NCBI RefSeq assembly: GCF_963677845.1 | Contig: NZ_OY782498.1 | Location: forward strand, 1,002,001-1,066,000 | From: an uncultured Pseudodesulfovibrio sp. | Lineage (GTDB): Bacteria > Desulfobacterota > Desulfovibrionia > Desulfovibrionales > Desulfovibrionaceae | Length of the DNA: 64,000 nt | Direction: 5' to 3' | Shown: in pieces, positions 44,851-53,538 of the stretch | How the letters are laid out: the number at the start of each line of letters is the position of its first letter | Numbering within the stretch: the first letter of the stretch is position 1 | Made by a program: the position numbers and the translations under genes | The notes under the pieces: generated by a model | Database searches by the model: none | What the model saw: the letters and a program-made list of their open reading frames with translations, nothing else | Told to the model about the DNA's origin: nothing

Positions 44851-45201
44851 ATGATGATTATGGTAAGAGCGATTGTACGCCCCGAGAAAGCTGATGATGT
44901 CTTGGCTGCTCTGATGGACAACGGTTTTCCTGCCGTCACCAAGTACTCAGTTGCCGGTCGCGGTAAGCAGCGTGGCATTAAGATCGGCGAAGTTACCTAC
45001 GACGAAATTCCGAAGACCATGCTCATGAGCGTGGTCAAAGCGGAAGACAAGGAATTTGTCATCAACACGATTATGGATGCAGCCCGTTCCGGTGTGAAGG
45101 GCGCATTCGGTGATGGCAAGATTTTTGTGGCTGAAGTGGACGATGTTTACACCATTTCTTCTGGCGTGTGCGATACCGCCGCAGCCGTGGAGGCCGCGTG
45201 A
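44851..45201 (+). CDS. nifI1: PII-like nitrogenase regulator NifI1
   Basis: A protein of 116 residues of the GlnB/NifI1 family. It opens MIMVRAIVRPEKADDVLAAL. The T-loop region GRGKQRGIKIGEVTYDEIPK differs from canonical PII, and the C-terminal GDGKIFVAEVDDVYTISS is typical. With NifI2 it binds NifDK and inhibits activity when 2-oxoglutarate is low, as shown in methanogens. The gene order between nifH and nifD is the hallmark of anaerobe-type nif operons. Confidence 0.95.
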   Translation: MMIMVRAIVRPEKADDVLAALMDNGFPAVTKYSVAGRGKQRGIKIGEVTYDEIPKTMLMSVVKAEDKEFVINTIMDAARSGVKGAFGDGKIFVAEVDDVYTISSGVCDTAAAVEAA

Positions 45202-45575
45202 TGAAGGAAGTTATCGCAGTAGTTCGCATGAACATGATGAACCGCAGCAAGGCCGCGCTGAGTGAGGCTGGCATCGATGCGTTCTTTGCTCATGAAGCGC
45301 AAGGTCGGGGCAAAGGGTTCGTGAATGTTGAAGTCCTGGAAGGTGCGGAGAGCGGATATGAAGAAGCCGCCGCCGTTCTTGGAGAGAAGGGCAAACTCTA
45401 TCCCAAGCGCATGTTGACTGTAGTGGTCGCTGATGACGTGGTTCCTGAAGTGGTGGAAGTCCTCACCAAAGTCAATCAGACCGGTAAACCCGGTGATGGC
45501 AAGATTTTTGTTTTGCCGCTGGGAGACGCCGTTCGCGTCAGAACATCTGAGTCCGGCGAAAAGGCAATAGCCTAA
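45201..45575 (+). CDS. nifI2: PII-like nitrogenase regulator NifI2
   Basis: A protein of 124 residues starting at ATG 45201, which overlaps the nifI1 stop by one base. It opens MKEVIAVVRMNMMNRSKAAL. HEAQGRGKGFVNVEVLEGAE occupies the T-loop, and GDGKIFVLPLGDAVRVRTSE the C-terminal part. It is longer than NifI1, as expected. It is the partner of NifI1 in ammonia switch-off. Confidence 0.95.
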   Translation: MKEVIAVVRMNMMNRSKAALSEAGIDAFFAHEAQGRGKGFVNVEVLEGAESGYEEAAAVLGEKGKLYPKRMLTVVVADDVVPEVVEVLTKVNQTGKPGDGKIFVLPLGDAVRVRTSESGEKAIA

Positions 45576-45597
45576 GGCCATTAAGGAGATATGATTC

Positions 45598-47235
45598 ATG
45601 GCTAAGACGAAAAAGCTGGTGCAGCTCAATCCCACCGATATCAAGGATGCGCTTCTTGCGAAGTACCCTCCCAAGGTGGCTCGCAAGCGTGCCAAGCAGA
45701 TAATGATCAACGAAGCTCAGGAGTCCGAGACCCCTTCTGAAATTGTGGCGAACGTCCGTACCATCCCTGGTATCATCACCATGCGTGGCTGTACTTATGC
45801 AGGCTGTAAGGGCGTTATCATGGGGCCTACCCGCGACATCGTGAATATCACCCATGGTCCCATCGGCTGCGGATTTTATTCCTGGCTCACTCGCCGAAAT
45901 CAGACTGATCCCGGCCCGGACGGCGAAAATTATATGCCGTACTGCTTCTCCACTGATATGCAGGATCAGGACATCATTTTTGGTGGTGAAAAGAAGCTCG
46001 CTGCCGCCATTCAGGAAGCTTACGACCTGTTCCATCCCAAAGGCATCGCGATCTTCGCTACCTGCCCGGTTGGTCTGATCGGTGATGACATCCATGCTGT
46101 TGCCCGTCAGATGAAGGAAAAGCTTGGCGATTGCAACGTCTTTGCCTTCTCATGTGAAGGCTACAAGGGCGTATCGCAGTCTGCGGGTCACCATATTGCC
46201 AACAACCAGGTGTTCACCCACCTTGTGGGCGAGAATGAAACGCCCACCGAAGGCGAGTACAAGATCAATCTGCTTGGTGAATACAACATCGGTGGTGATG
46301 GATTCGAAATCGACCGTATCTTCAAGAAATGCGGTATTACCAATGTGGCAACATTCTCCGGCAACTCTTCATATGAACAGTTCGCTTCGGCTCAGCATGC
46401 CGACCTGAACACGGTCATGTGCCACCGATCCATCAACTACGTGGCCGACATGCTTGAGACCAAGTATGGCATTCCGTGGATCAAGGTGAACTTTATCGGC
46501 GCTGAAGCGACAGCCAAATCTTTGCGGAAGATTGCCAAGTATTTTGGTGACAAGAAGCTTATCGACAAGGTCGAAGCTGTTATCGCAGAAGAAATGCCCG
46601 CAGTCGAAGCGATTATCTCCGATGTGAAACCTCGCACCGAGGGCAAGACCGCCATGATGTTTGTCGGCGGTTCCCGAGCTCATCATTACAACGAATTGTT
46701 TAACGAAATGGGTATGACAACCATTTCCGCTGGCTACGAGTTTGGTCATCGTGATGACTACGAAGGTCGTCAGGTTATTCCTGATCTCAAGGTCGATGCC
46801 GATTCCCGTAATATCGAGGAGTTGGAGATTGAGCCGGATGAAAATCTCTACAATCCGCGGAAGACCCCGGAAGAAATGAAGGCACTGCAAGAGGCCGGTT
46901 TCAAATTCAAACATTATGACGGTCTGAATCCGGACATGGATAAAGGCACTATCATCGTAGATGACCTCAACCAGTATGAGGCCGAGAAGCTGGTGGAAAT
47001 CATGAAGCCGGACATCTTCTGTGCTGGCGTCAAGGAAAAGTATTCCATTCAGAAGCTGGGCGTGCCCATGAAGCAGCTCCACAGCTACGATTCCGGTGGG
47101 CCCTATGCCGGGTTCAAGGGCGCTGTTAATTTCTACAAGGAAATCGATCGTCTCGTGAACAGCAGGGTCTGGAGCTATATGAAAGCCCCCTGGCAGGAAA
47201 ACCCCGAGTTAACAGCCACTTTCGTGTGGGAATAA
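45598..47235 (+). CDS. nifD: nitrogenase molybdenum-iron protein alpha chain
   Basis: A protein of 545 residues. P-cluster Cys occur in MRGCTYAGCKGVIMGPTRD, ITHGPIGCGFYSW and FATCPVGLIGDD. The FeMo-cofactor Cys is in NTVMCHRSINYV and the cofactor His in LHSYDSGGPYAGF. An insertion of about 50 residues near 395-445 (including LYNPRKTPEEMKALQEAG) is shared with Clostridium-type NifD and accounts for the length. NifD binds N2 at the FeMo cofactor. Confidence 0.98.
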   Translation: MAKTKKLVQLNPTDIKDALLAKYPPKVARKRAKQIMINEAQESETPSEIVANVRTIPGIITMRGCTYAGCKGVIMGPTRDIVNITHGPIGCGFYSWLTRRNQTDPGPDGENYMPYCFSTDMQDQDIIFGGEKKLAAAIQEAYDLFHPKGIAIFATCPVGLIGDDIHAVARQMKEKLGDCNVFAFSCEGYKGVSQSAGHHIANNQVFTHLVGENETPTEGEYKINLLGEYNIGGDGFEIDRIFKKCGITNVATFSGNSSYEQFASAQHADLNTVMCHRSINYVADMLETKYGIPWIKVNFIGAEATAKSLRKIAKYFGDKKLIDKVEAVIAEEMPAVEAIISDVKPRTEGKTAMMFVGGSRAHHYNELFNEMGMTTISAGYEFGHRDDYEGRQVIPDLKVDADSRNIEELEIEPDENLYNPRKTPEEMKALQEAGFKFKHYDGLNPDMDKGTIIVDDLNQYEAEKLVEIMKPDIFCAGVKEKYSIQKLGVPMKQLHSYDSGGPYAGFKGAVNFYKEIDRLVNSRVWSYMKAPWQENPELTATFVWE

Positions 47236-47253
47236 GTAGGGAGATTACAAAAA

Positions 47254-48627
47254 ATGTTACTTAGACACACACCAGAAGAAGTTGCTGACCGTAAGGCCCT
47301 GATGATTAATCCGGCCAAGACGTGTCAGCCCATCGGCGCCATGTATGCGGCCCTTGGCATCAAGGGATGCCTTCCACACAGCCACGGGTCCCAGGGGTGT
47401 TGCGCCTACCATCGCTCCACTCTGACCCGGCACTACAAGGAGCCCATTTCCGCTGCAACCAGTTCCTTCACTGAAGGTGCATCCGTGTTCGGCGGTCAGG
47501 CCAACCTCGTGCAGGCCCTTAACAATATCTTCACGGTTTACGATCCGGATGTTGTTGCCGTGCATACCACCTGTTTGTCCGAGACTATCGGTGATGATTT
47601 GAATCAGATTCGAGACAAGGCGATCAAGGATGGCAAGGTTCCAGAAGGCAAGACCATTATTGGCGCACCGACTCCGAGCTACGTTGGCTCGCACGTTACT
47701 GGTTTCTCCAACATGGTGAAAGCCATGGCGCAGTTGGCCGAACCGTCCGGTACCAAGTCCGGCAAGGTCAACGTTATCCCCGGCTGGGTCGAACCCGCCG
47801 ACATGGCCGAGATCAGACGTCTGGCTGAGCTGGTCGGTGTGGAGATCACTCTGTTCCCGGATACCTCAGGCGTGCTGGATGCGCCTTTGACCGGCGAATA
47901 CTCCATGTTTCCCGATGGTGGTGTGACTATTCCCGAGCTTAAGGCGGCTGGTGATGCCATCGGAACCCTCGCTCTTGGCGAATGGTGTTCCGCTGACGCT
48001 GCCCGTTGGCTGGACGCCAAGAGCAAGGTGCCGTGCACCGTGCTGGACATGCCGTTCGGCCTGGCTGCCACTGACCGCTTTATCGATGTGTTGCGTACCG
48101 TCGCCGGTGTCTCTGTTCCCGACTCCGTGGCTGTCGAGCGCGGACAGCTCGTGGACCTGATTTCGGATATGCACCAGTACTTCTACGGCAAGCGTGTGGC
48201 CATTTGGGGTGACCCTGATCAGCTTATTTCCATGACTGAATTCTTGGTGTCACTCGATATGCAGCCTGTCTATGTCGTCACAGGTACTCCGGGCAAGAAA
48301 TTCGAGAAGCGTATTCAGGAAATATGCGAAGGGCAGCCCTTCGAGGTCAAGGTCAAGGCAAAGGGCGACATGTTCCTGCTTCATCAGTGGATCAAGAATG
48401 AATCAGTCGATCTGCTCATCGGCAATACATACGGCAAGTACATCGCTCGTGATGAAGACATCCCATTCATGCGGTGGGGCTTCCCCATCCTTGATCGTCA
48501 GGGACATCAGTACTTCCCGACAGTCGGTTACAAGGGCGGACTCCGTCTGCTTGAAAAGATGTTGAACCTTTTTCTTGATCGTAAAGACCGTGACGATCCG
48601 GAACAAACCTTTGAACTCGTCTTGTAG
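47254..48627 (+). CDS. nifK: nitrogenase molybdenum-iron protein beta chain
   Basis: A protein of 457 residues, the short form lacking the N-terminal extension seen in Azotobacter. P-cluster ligands lie in CQPIGAMYAALGIKGC, HGSQGCCAYHRS and TTCLSETIGDD. APTPSYVGSHVTGF matches the conserved Ser region. It pairs with NifD. A hairpin follows 13 bases after its stop. Confidence 0.98.
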   Translation: MLLRHTPEEVADRKALMINPAKTCQPIGAMYAALGIKGCLPHSHGSQGCCAYHRSTLTRHYKEPISAATSSFTEGASVFGGQANLVQALNNIFTVYDPDVVAVHTTCLSETIGDDLNQIRDKAIKDGKVPEGKTIIGAPTPSYVGSHVTGFSNMVKAMAQLAEPSGTKSGKVNVIPGWVEPADMAEIRRLAELVGVEITLFPDTSGVLDAPLTGEYSMFPDGGVTIPELKAAGDAIGTLALGEWCSADAARWLDAKSKVPCTVLDMPFGLAATDRFIDVLRTVAGVSVPDSVAVERGQLVDLISDMHQYFYGKRVAIWGDPDQLISMTEFLVSLDMQPVYVVTGTPGKKFEKRIQEICEGQPFEVKVKAKGDMFLLHQWIKNESVDLLIGNTYGKYIARDEDIPFMRWGFPILDRQGHQYFPTVGYKGGLRLLEKMLNLFLDRKDRDDPEQTFELVL

Positions 48628-48639
48628 TTCGTCATTCCA

Positions 48640-48675
48640 AGCTCCGGACGGAGGTCCTTTCCCTCCGTCCGGGCT
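48640..48675 (+). terminator. hairpin between nifK and the NifB-like gene
   Basis: A stem of CCGGACGGAGG / CCTCCGTCCGG, extended outward by AGC/GCT, with a seven-base loop. The tail is GTTTAC rather than a clean T-run, so it may partly terminate or protect the nifHDK transcript, reducing expression of downstream cofactor genes. Confidence 0.7.
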
Positions 48676-48757
48676 GTTTACAAGGGGATGATCAAAGGCG
48701 TTCGTTTTTTTGTGAACCGTTCGGAATTGTAAAAACCATTCAACGCAAAGGCCAGCC

Positions 48758-49927
48758 ATGGAAACGACTTTATCGTATGCAAATCATCCTTGTTTTGGAT
48801 TCTCCGCCCGGAAAAAAGTCGGTCGGATTCATCTTCCCGTTGCTCCTCGGGCCAATGCTCGTATCAAGTTTGCGAGCATGAAAAAGGCTGCTTCGGCGAT
48901 TATGCCTGCCGACGCGTTGAATATGTTGACCCGGACAATTGAGGCCGGGAATCCGGTTGGAGTCGTTGGGATTACCGGTCCGGGCGATCCTTTGGCCGTG
49001 CCGGAATATACGTTGGAAACATTGCGTCTGGTCCGTGAAAAGTACCCGGATATGCCTTTGTGCATGACCTCGATCGGTATAGGCGGGGCCGAACATGCTG
49101 AGGAATTGGCTGAAATTGGCCTTTTACATGTGACTATACTTGTCGATGCCGTGGACCCGAAAGTGGCGGAACAACTGTATGCATGGGTTCGTCCTTCAAC
49201 ACGAACAATGCCAATTTCTGAGGCCGTGGAAATTCTTTTGAATGAACAGGCCAAGACGATTGTTGCGCTGAAAAATGCAGGCCTCACCGTCAAAATTAAC
49301 ACCACTGTTTTTCCTGGATACAACGCTGGTCACGTGGAGGATGTTGCTGCTGCCGTGGCCTCATTGGACGCGGATATCATGGCCATTGTCCCGTGTGATT
49401 TTGAGGTGGAGTCCGACGATGCCCTGGTCAAGCCGGACATGGCGTTGATGGCGACGGCGTGTGATCGAGCAGCCCGGCATATGAACCTCGTGCCCTTTTG
49501 GAATTATTGCGGTGAGAAGATTGTCGGTCTCAGAGGGCCGGGAGAGATGGGGCAGCCTTCAGAAATTATGCCTATGCCGACTTCGGAGCGGCCCAACGTG
49601 GCTGTTGTCAGTTCCAATGGGATGGAGGTGGATATGCATTTGGGCCATGCCGCTACATTACTTATTTATGGTCCACGCGAGGATGGTCTGGCCTGCCTGT
49701 TGGAAACGCGTCAGGCCCCGGCCCCCGGAACAGGTTCCTCTCGTTGGGTAAAAATGGCGGCATTGCTTGATGATTGCTTTGCGCTGATGACTTCGAATGC
49801 GGGAGAGCGTCCAAGGGAAATTTTAAGTGGCCTCGGCTTACCAGTTCTTATCACTGACGGCGAGGTAGAAGGGACCGTGGATGTCTTGTTTGGTGGTGGT
49901 AAGAAAAAAGGCAAGTGTCTTAAATAG
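48758..49927 (+). CDS. NifB-like protein without radical-SAM cysteines, with NifX-like C-terminal domain
   Basis: A protein of 389 residues, collinear with the true NifB encoded at 53539. It keeps HPCFG, GRIHLPVAP, GVVGITGPGDP, AVDPKVAEQLYAWV and LTVKINTTVFPGYNAGHV. Where NifB has the CNIQCNYC cluster motif this protein has ANARIKFA, so the S-adenosylmethionine cluster cannot form. The later HCKRC pair is also lost (FWNYCGEK). The C-terminus (about 285-375, VAVVSSNGMEVDMHLGHAAT) is a NifX/NafY-like domain. It cannot be a radical-SAM enzyme; a scaffold, chaperone or escort of cofactor precursor is more likely. Confidence 0.85.
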   Translation: METTLSYANHPCFGFSARKKVGRIHLPVAPRANARIKFASMKKAASAIMPADALNMLTRTIEAGNPVGVVGITGPGDPLAVPEYTLETLRLVREKYPDMPLCMTSIGIGGAEHAEELAEIGLLHVTILVDAVDPKVAEQLYAWVRPSTRTMPISEAVEILLNEQAKTIVALKNAGLTVKINTTVFPGYNAGHVEDVAAAVASLDADIMAIVPCDFEVESDDALVKPDMALMATACDRAARHMNLVPFWNYCGEKIVGLRGPGEMGQPSEIMPMPTSERPNVAVVSSNGMEVDMHLGHAATLLIYGPREDGLACLLETRQAPAPGTGSSRWVKMAALLDDCFALMTSNAGERPREILSGLGLPVLITDGEVEGTVDVLFGGGKKKGKCLK

Positions 49928-49953
49928 TGTCTTTAAAATAAAGGAGAGAGAAG

Positions 49954-50256
49954 ATGGCTGTACCCGAGAGAATGATAATTTGTTGTCAGAGTTTCCGTGC
50001 TGCAGGTGATCCCAAAGGCATTTGCCACAAGCAGACCGACGGGTTCCTTCAGTACATAGAGGAAGAGATTCTGGATCGAGGTCTTGATGCGTTGGTTGTT
50101 GCTTCTTCCTGTCTTAAGCAATGTGAATCCGGCCCAATCATGGTCGTTCAGCCTGAGAACTGGTGGTTCAAGGGTGTTGATTCCGAAGAGGCCATTGATG
50201 AAATCCTTGATGCCCTCGAAGACGGGGAAGCCTGTGCTGAATACTTGGCTGCTTAA
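49954..50256 (+). CDS. thioredoxin-like 2Fe-2S ferredoxin
   Basis: A protein of 100 residues, with AGGAGAGAG upstream. The cluster Cys pattern is C-x12-C then C-x3-C: CCQSFRAAGDPKGIC and SSCLKQCESGP, followed by the conserved VVQPENWWFKGV. This is the thioredoxin-fold (2Fe-2S) ferredoxin family found in several nif clusters (Aquifex Fd4, Clostridium 2FeFd). It may interact with nitrogenase or supply electrons for cofactor assembly. Confidence 0.9.
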   Translation: MAVPERMIICCQSFRAAGDPKGICHKQTDGFLQYIEEEILDRGLDALVVASSCLKQCESGPIMVVQPENWWFKGVDSEEAIDEILDALEDGEACAEYLAA

Positions 50257-50269
50257 CGAGGACAGACCA

Positions 50270-50725
50270 ATGCCCGAAGTCGTAATCGTTCGTCCTGCAT
50301 GCACAGAAGATCTTGATGGTTTGGTTTGTCTGCTCGAAATGTTGTTTTCCATTGAGGAAGATTTTGTCATCGATTCTGACAAACACCGGCGCGGTTTGGA
50401 TGTGATGTTGAACAACCGTCGGGGTTGCATCATGGCAGCAGAGGCGGCCAACGGGATTGTTGTTGGCATGTGTTCTGGACAGTTAACGGTTTCCACGGCT
50501 GAAGGCGGTCCTGCTGTGCTGATTGAGGATGTCATAGTCCACAAGGAGTGGCGTGGTCGGGGCATCGGCGCTTTATTGTTGGATTCCATTATGGCCTGGG
50601 GGTGGGAAAATGAAGCCTCTCGGCTTCAACTTCTGGCTGACAGAAAGAATGTCCCGGCCTTGGCTTTTTACAAACACCTTGGTTGGGAAACCACACAACT
50701 CACTTGTTTGAGAAAACAGCTGTAA
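50270..50725 (+). CDS. GNAT family N-acetyltransferase in the nif cluster
   Basis: A protein of 151 residues from ATG 50270, 13 bases after the ferredoxin stop. The acetyl-CoA loop is VHKEWRGRGIGALLLDSI, and LADRKNVPALAFYKHLGWE gives the C-terminal GNAT motif. It lies between the ferredoxin and nifE, clearly within the operon. The substrate is unknown; a nitrogenase-assembly protein or small molecule is possible. Confidence 0.88.
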   Translation: MPEVVIVRPACTEDLDGLVCLLEMLFSIEEDFVIDSDKHRRGLDVMLNNRRGCIMAAEAANGIVVGMCSGQLTVSTAEGGPAVLIEDVIVHKEWRGRGIGALLLDSIMAWGWENEASRLQLLADRKNVPALAFYKHLGWETTQLTCLRKQL

Positions 50726-50754
50726 TGATTGAAGTATAATTCACAGGGGAAGAT

Positions 50755-52140
50755 ATGAGTACAACGATATTGGAAGAAAGAAAGGACCAGATCCATAGAA
50801 CCGGAGAGGGCGACATTGATATCGCCTGCAACCGTGAATCGTTGGCGGGTGCGGTCAGTCAGCGGGCCTGCGTTTTCTGCGGTTCCCGCGTGGTGCTTTA
50901 TCCCATCGCTGACGCTCTGCATTTGGTGCACGGTCCCATCGGGTGTGCTGTTTATACTTGGGATATTCGGGGCGCTTTGAGCAGCGGACCGGAAATACAC
51001 CGGCTTTCTTTTTCCACAGACCTTCAGGAGACCGACGTCATTTTTGGTGGCGAGAAAAAATTGGAGGCTGCCTTGGATGAGCTTATTGATCGGCACAGCC
51101 CCAAAGCAGCGTTTGTTTACTCCACTTGTATCGTGGGGTTGATTGGTGATGATTTGGAAGCGGTTTGTCGTAAAATGTCTGAAAAAAAAGGCATCCCGGT
51201 GCTGCCGGTGCAGTCCGAAGGATTTAAGGGGAGCAAACGGGCTGGATATCTTGCCGCGTGCAAGTCCATGTTCAAACTTGTGGGCACCCAATCTGCAGAT
51301 GATATTTCGCCTGTCTCCATCAATATTCTTGGCGATTTTAATCTGGCTGGCGAAATCTGGATCATCCGTCAATATTTCGAGGAAATGGGTGTAGAAGTGG
51401 TGGCCAATATCACTGGTGACGGCCGAGTCAGGGATGTTGGTCGATGCCACGGGGCAGCTTTGAATTTGGTTCAGTGCTCAGGAGCGACTCTCGATCTCGC
51501 CAAGATGATGGAGGAAAAATATGGCATCCCGTACGAACGTGTTTCCTATCTCGGTATCGAAGATATGGCTGATTCTCTCTATAAGGTCGCCGACTTTTTC
51601 AAGGACAAAGACTCCGGCATTGTCGAGCGTACTCAAAAGCTTGTGAAGAAAGAGCTGGAAGTACTCATGCCGGAACTGGCTCGCTACCGCAGAGATTTGG
51701 AGGGCAAGAAGGTTGCCATGTACGTGGGTGGTTCGTTCAAGGCCTTTTCGCTGGTCAAGGCGTTTCGGCACCTTGGCATGGAGGTGGTCATGGTCGGCTC
51801 CCAGACTGGAACCAAGGAAGACTATGCCGAGTTGGCCCAGATTACCGATCCCGGAACGGTCATTATTGACGACGCCAATCCATTGGAAATTTCGTATTTC
51901 ATCAAGGAAAAAGATGTGGACGTGTTTGTGGGAGGGGTCAAGGAACGGCCTATCGCCTTCAAGCTCGGCGTAGGATTTTGTGACCACAATCATGAGCGCA
52001 AGGAAGCATTGGAAGGTTTTGTGGGTATGCTCAACTTTGCCCGGGAAATCCACCATTCCGCCATGTCTCCGGTGTGGCAGTTTGCTCCGCGTCGAGCCAA
52101 TCGCATCACCTCAGCCCGTAAGGAGGCCGTCAATGAGTAA
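50755..52140 (+). CDS. nifE: nitrogenase cofactor scaffold NifE
   Basis: A protein of 461 residues with GGGGAAG upstream. Cluster ligands appear in RACVFCGSRVVLYPIADALH, HGPIGCAVYTWDIRG and VYSTCIVGLIGDDLEAV. NLVQCSGATLDLAKMMEEKY occupies the cofactor Cys position. NifE with NifN matures NifB-co by adding Mo and homocitrate. It overlaps nifN by eight bases. Confidence 0.97.
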   Translation: MSTTILEERKDQIHRTGEGDIDIACNRESLAGAVSQRACVFCGSRVVLYPIADALHLVHGPIGCAVYTWDIRGALSSGPEIHRLSFSTDLQETDVIFGGEKKLEAALDELIDRHSPKAAFVYSTCIVGLIGDDLEAVCRKMSEKKGIPVLPVQSEGFKGSKRAGYLAACKSMFKLVGTQSADDISPVSINILGDFNLAGEIWIIRQYFEEMGVEVVANITGDGRVRDVGRCHGAALNLVQCSGATLDLAKMMEEKYGIPYERVSYLGIEDMADSLYKVADFFKDKDSGIVERTQKLVKKELEVLMPELARYRRDLEGKKVAMYVGGSFKAFSLVKAFRHLGMEVVMVGSQTGTKEDYAELAQITDPGTVIIDDANPLEISYFIKEKDVDVFVGGVKERPIAFKLGVGFCDHNHERKEALEGFVGMLNFAREIHHSAMSPVWQFAPRRANRITSARKEAVNE

Positions 52141-53506
52141 TGAATTAAAAATGACTCCCAAGCCGAATTATGTGTCGACCACCAACGCGTGCAAGTTGTG
52201 CACACCGCTGGGTGCGTCCCTTGCCTTTCGGGGCGTCGAAGGCGCGATACCGTTTTTGCATGGTTCCCAGGGATGCGCCACCTATATGCGTCGGTACATT
52301 ATCTCCCATTTTCGTGAACCTGTGGATATTGCGTCATCAGCCTTGGGTGAAAAGAACGCCATCTACGGCGGTGGCCCGAATCTTAAGAAGGGCATTCTCA
52401 ATGTCATTAAGAAGTATGAGCCGTCACTGGTGGGTGTGGCTACGACCTGTCTGACCGAAACCATCGGTGACGATGTACCTATGATTCTCAATGAATTCCG
52501 GGACGAGTTCGGTGACCTTGATTTGCCCGAACTGGTGAACGTGTCCACACCTAGCTATAACGGCACCCACATTGATGGCTGGCATGGTGCAGTTCGTTCC
52601 TTGGCGGAACAGCTCTGCATGACTAAAGCCGAAGAAACCAATCAGGTGAATATTCTGCCCAACATGGTTTCTTGTGAGGATGTCCGCCACCTCAAGGAGA
52701 TTTGTCGAGATTTCTTTGTCGGTGCCACTATTCTGCCCGATATTTCGGAAACATTGGATGGTCCGATTTTGGAGGACTATGTCAAAATCCCGTCCGGAGG
52801 CACCCCGCTCGACAGGATAAAGACCATGTCAGGCTCTTTGGCAACTATCGAGTTCGGCCGCTGCCTGCCAAAGGAAACCGGTGGTACCAGTCTGGAAAAA
52901 CGATTTGGTGTCATCAATCATCGCATAGGCCTACCTATGGGCCTGCGTGAATCCGATGTTTTTTTCGAAACGTTGGAGACCATTTCCGGTACTCCCATGC
53001 CACGTCATTACGAACTTGAGCGGGGGCGTCTCATCGATGCTTATGTAGACGGCCACAAGTACGTGTTTGGCAAACGGGCAGTGGTTTATGGCGAGGAAGA
53101 CTTCGTTGTGGGGCTGACTGCCTTTTTGGCAGAGATCGGCCTTGATGTCGTTTTGGCCGGAACCGGCTCTCGTAAAAAGGGATTATCCGAGGCCATTGCC
53201 CGAGTTACTGACGGTGTGGCTCGTGTGACTCCCCAAGTGCGTGAAGGCGTTGATTTTCACGACATCGCTGAAGAGGCAGAAGACCTTGCTCCAGACCTGC
53301 TCATGGGACATTCCAAAGGGTACAAATACGCCAAGGCATGGGGGATTCCCCTTATTCGTGTGGGTTTCCCTATCCATGACCGTTTTGGAGGCCAACGTAT
53401 CCAACATCTTGGGTACAAGGGCGCGCAAAATCTCTTCGACCGCGTGGTTAACACAGTTATAGAGAGGAAGCAGTCTGACAGTTCTATAGGCTACGGATAT
53501 ATTTAG
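52133..53506 (+). CDS. nifN: nitrogenase cofactor scaffold NifN
   Basis: A protein of 457 residues from ATG 52133, with AGGAGG upstream inside nifE. It has CKLCTPLGASLAFRGVEGAI, HGSQGCATYMRRYI and ATTCLTETIGDDVP, similar to NifK. NVSTPSYNGTHIDGWHGAVR follows. It forms the NifEN tetramer. Nothing appears truncated. Confidence 0.97.
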   Translation: MSNELKMTPKPNYVSTTNACKLCTPLGASLAFRGVEGAIPFLHGSQGCATYMRRYIISHFREPVDIASSALGEKNAIYGGGPNLKKGILNVIKKYEPSLVGVATTCLTETIGDDVPMILNEFRDEFGDLDLPELVNVSTPSYNGTHIDGWHGAVRSLAEQLCMTKAEETNQVNILPNMVSCEDVRHLKEICRDFFVGATILPDISETLDGPILEDYVKIPSGGTPLDRIKTMSGSLATIEFGRCLPKETGGTSLEKRFGVINHRIGLPMGLRESDVFFETLETISGTPMPRHYELERGRLIDAYVDGHKYVFGKRAVVYGEEDFVVGLTAFLAEIGLDVVLAGTGSRKKGLSEAIARVTDGVARVTPQVREGVDFHDIAEEAEDLAPDLLMGHSKGYKYAKAWGIPLIRVGFPIHDRFGGQRIQHLGYKGAQNLFDRVVNTVIERKQSDSSIGYGYI

Positions 53507-53538
53507 AAATTCACTCCATTATGAAAAGGAGCATCGAT

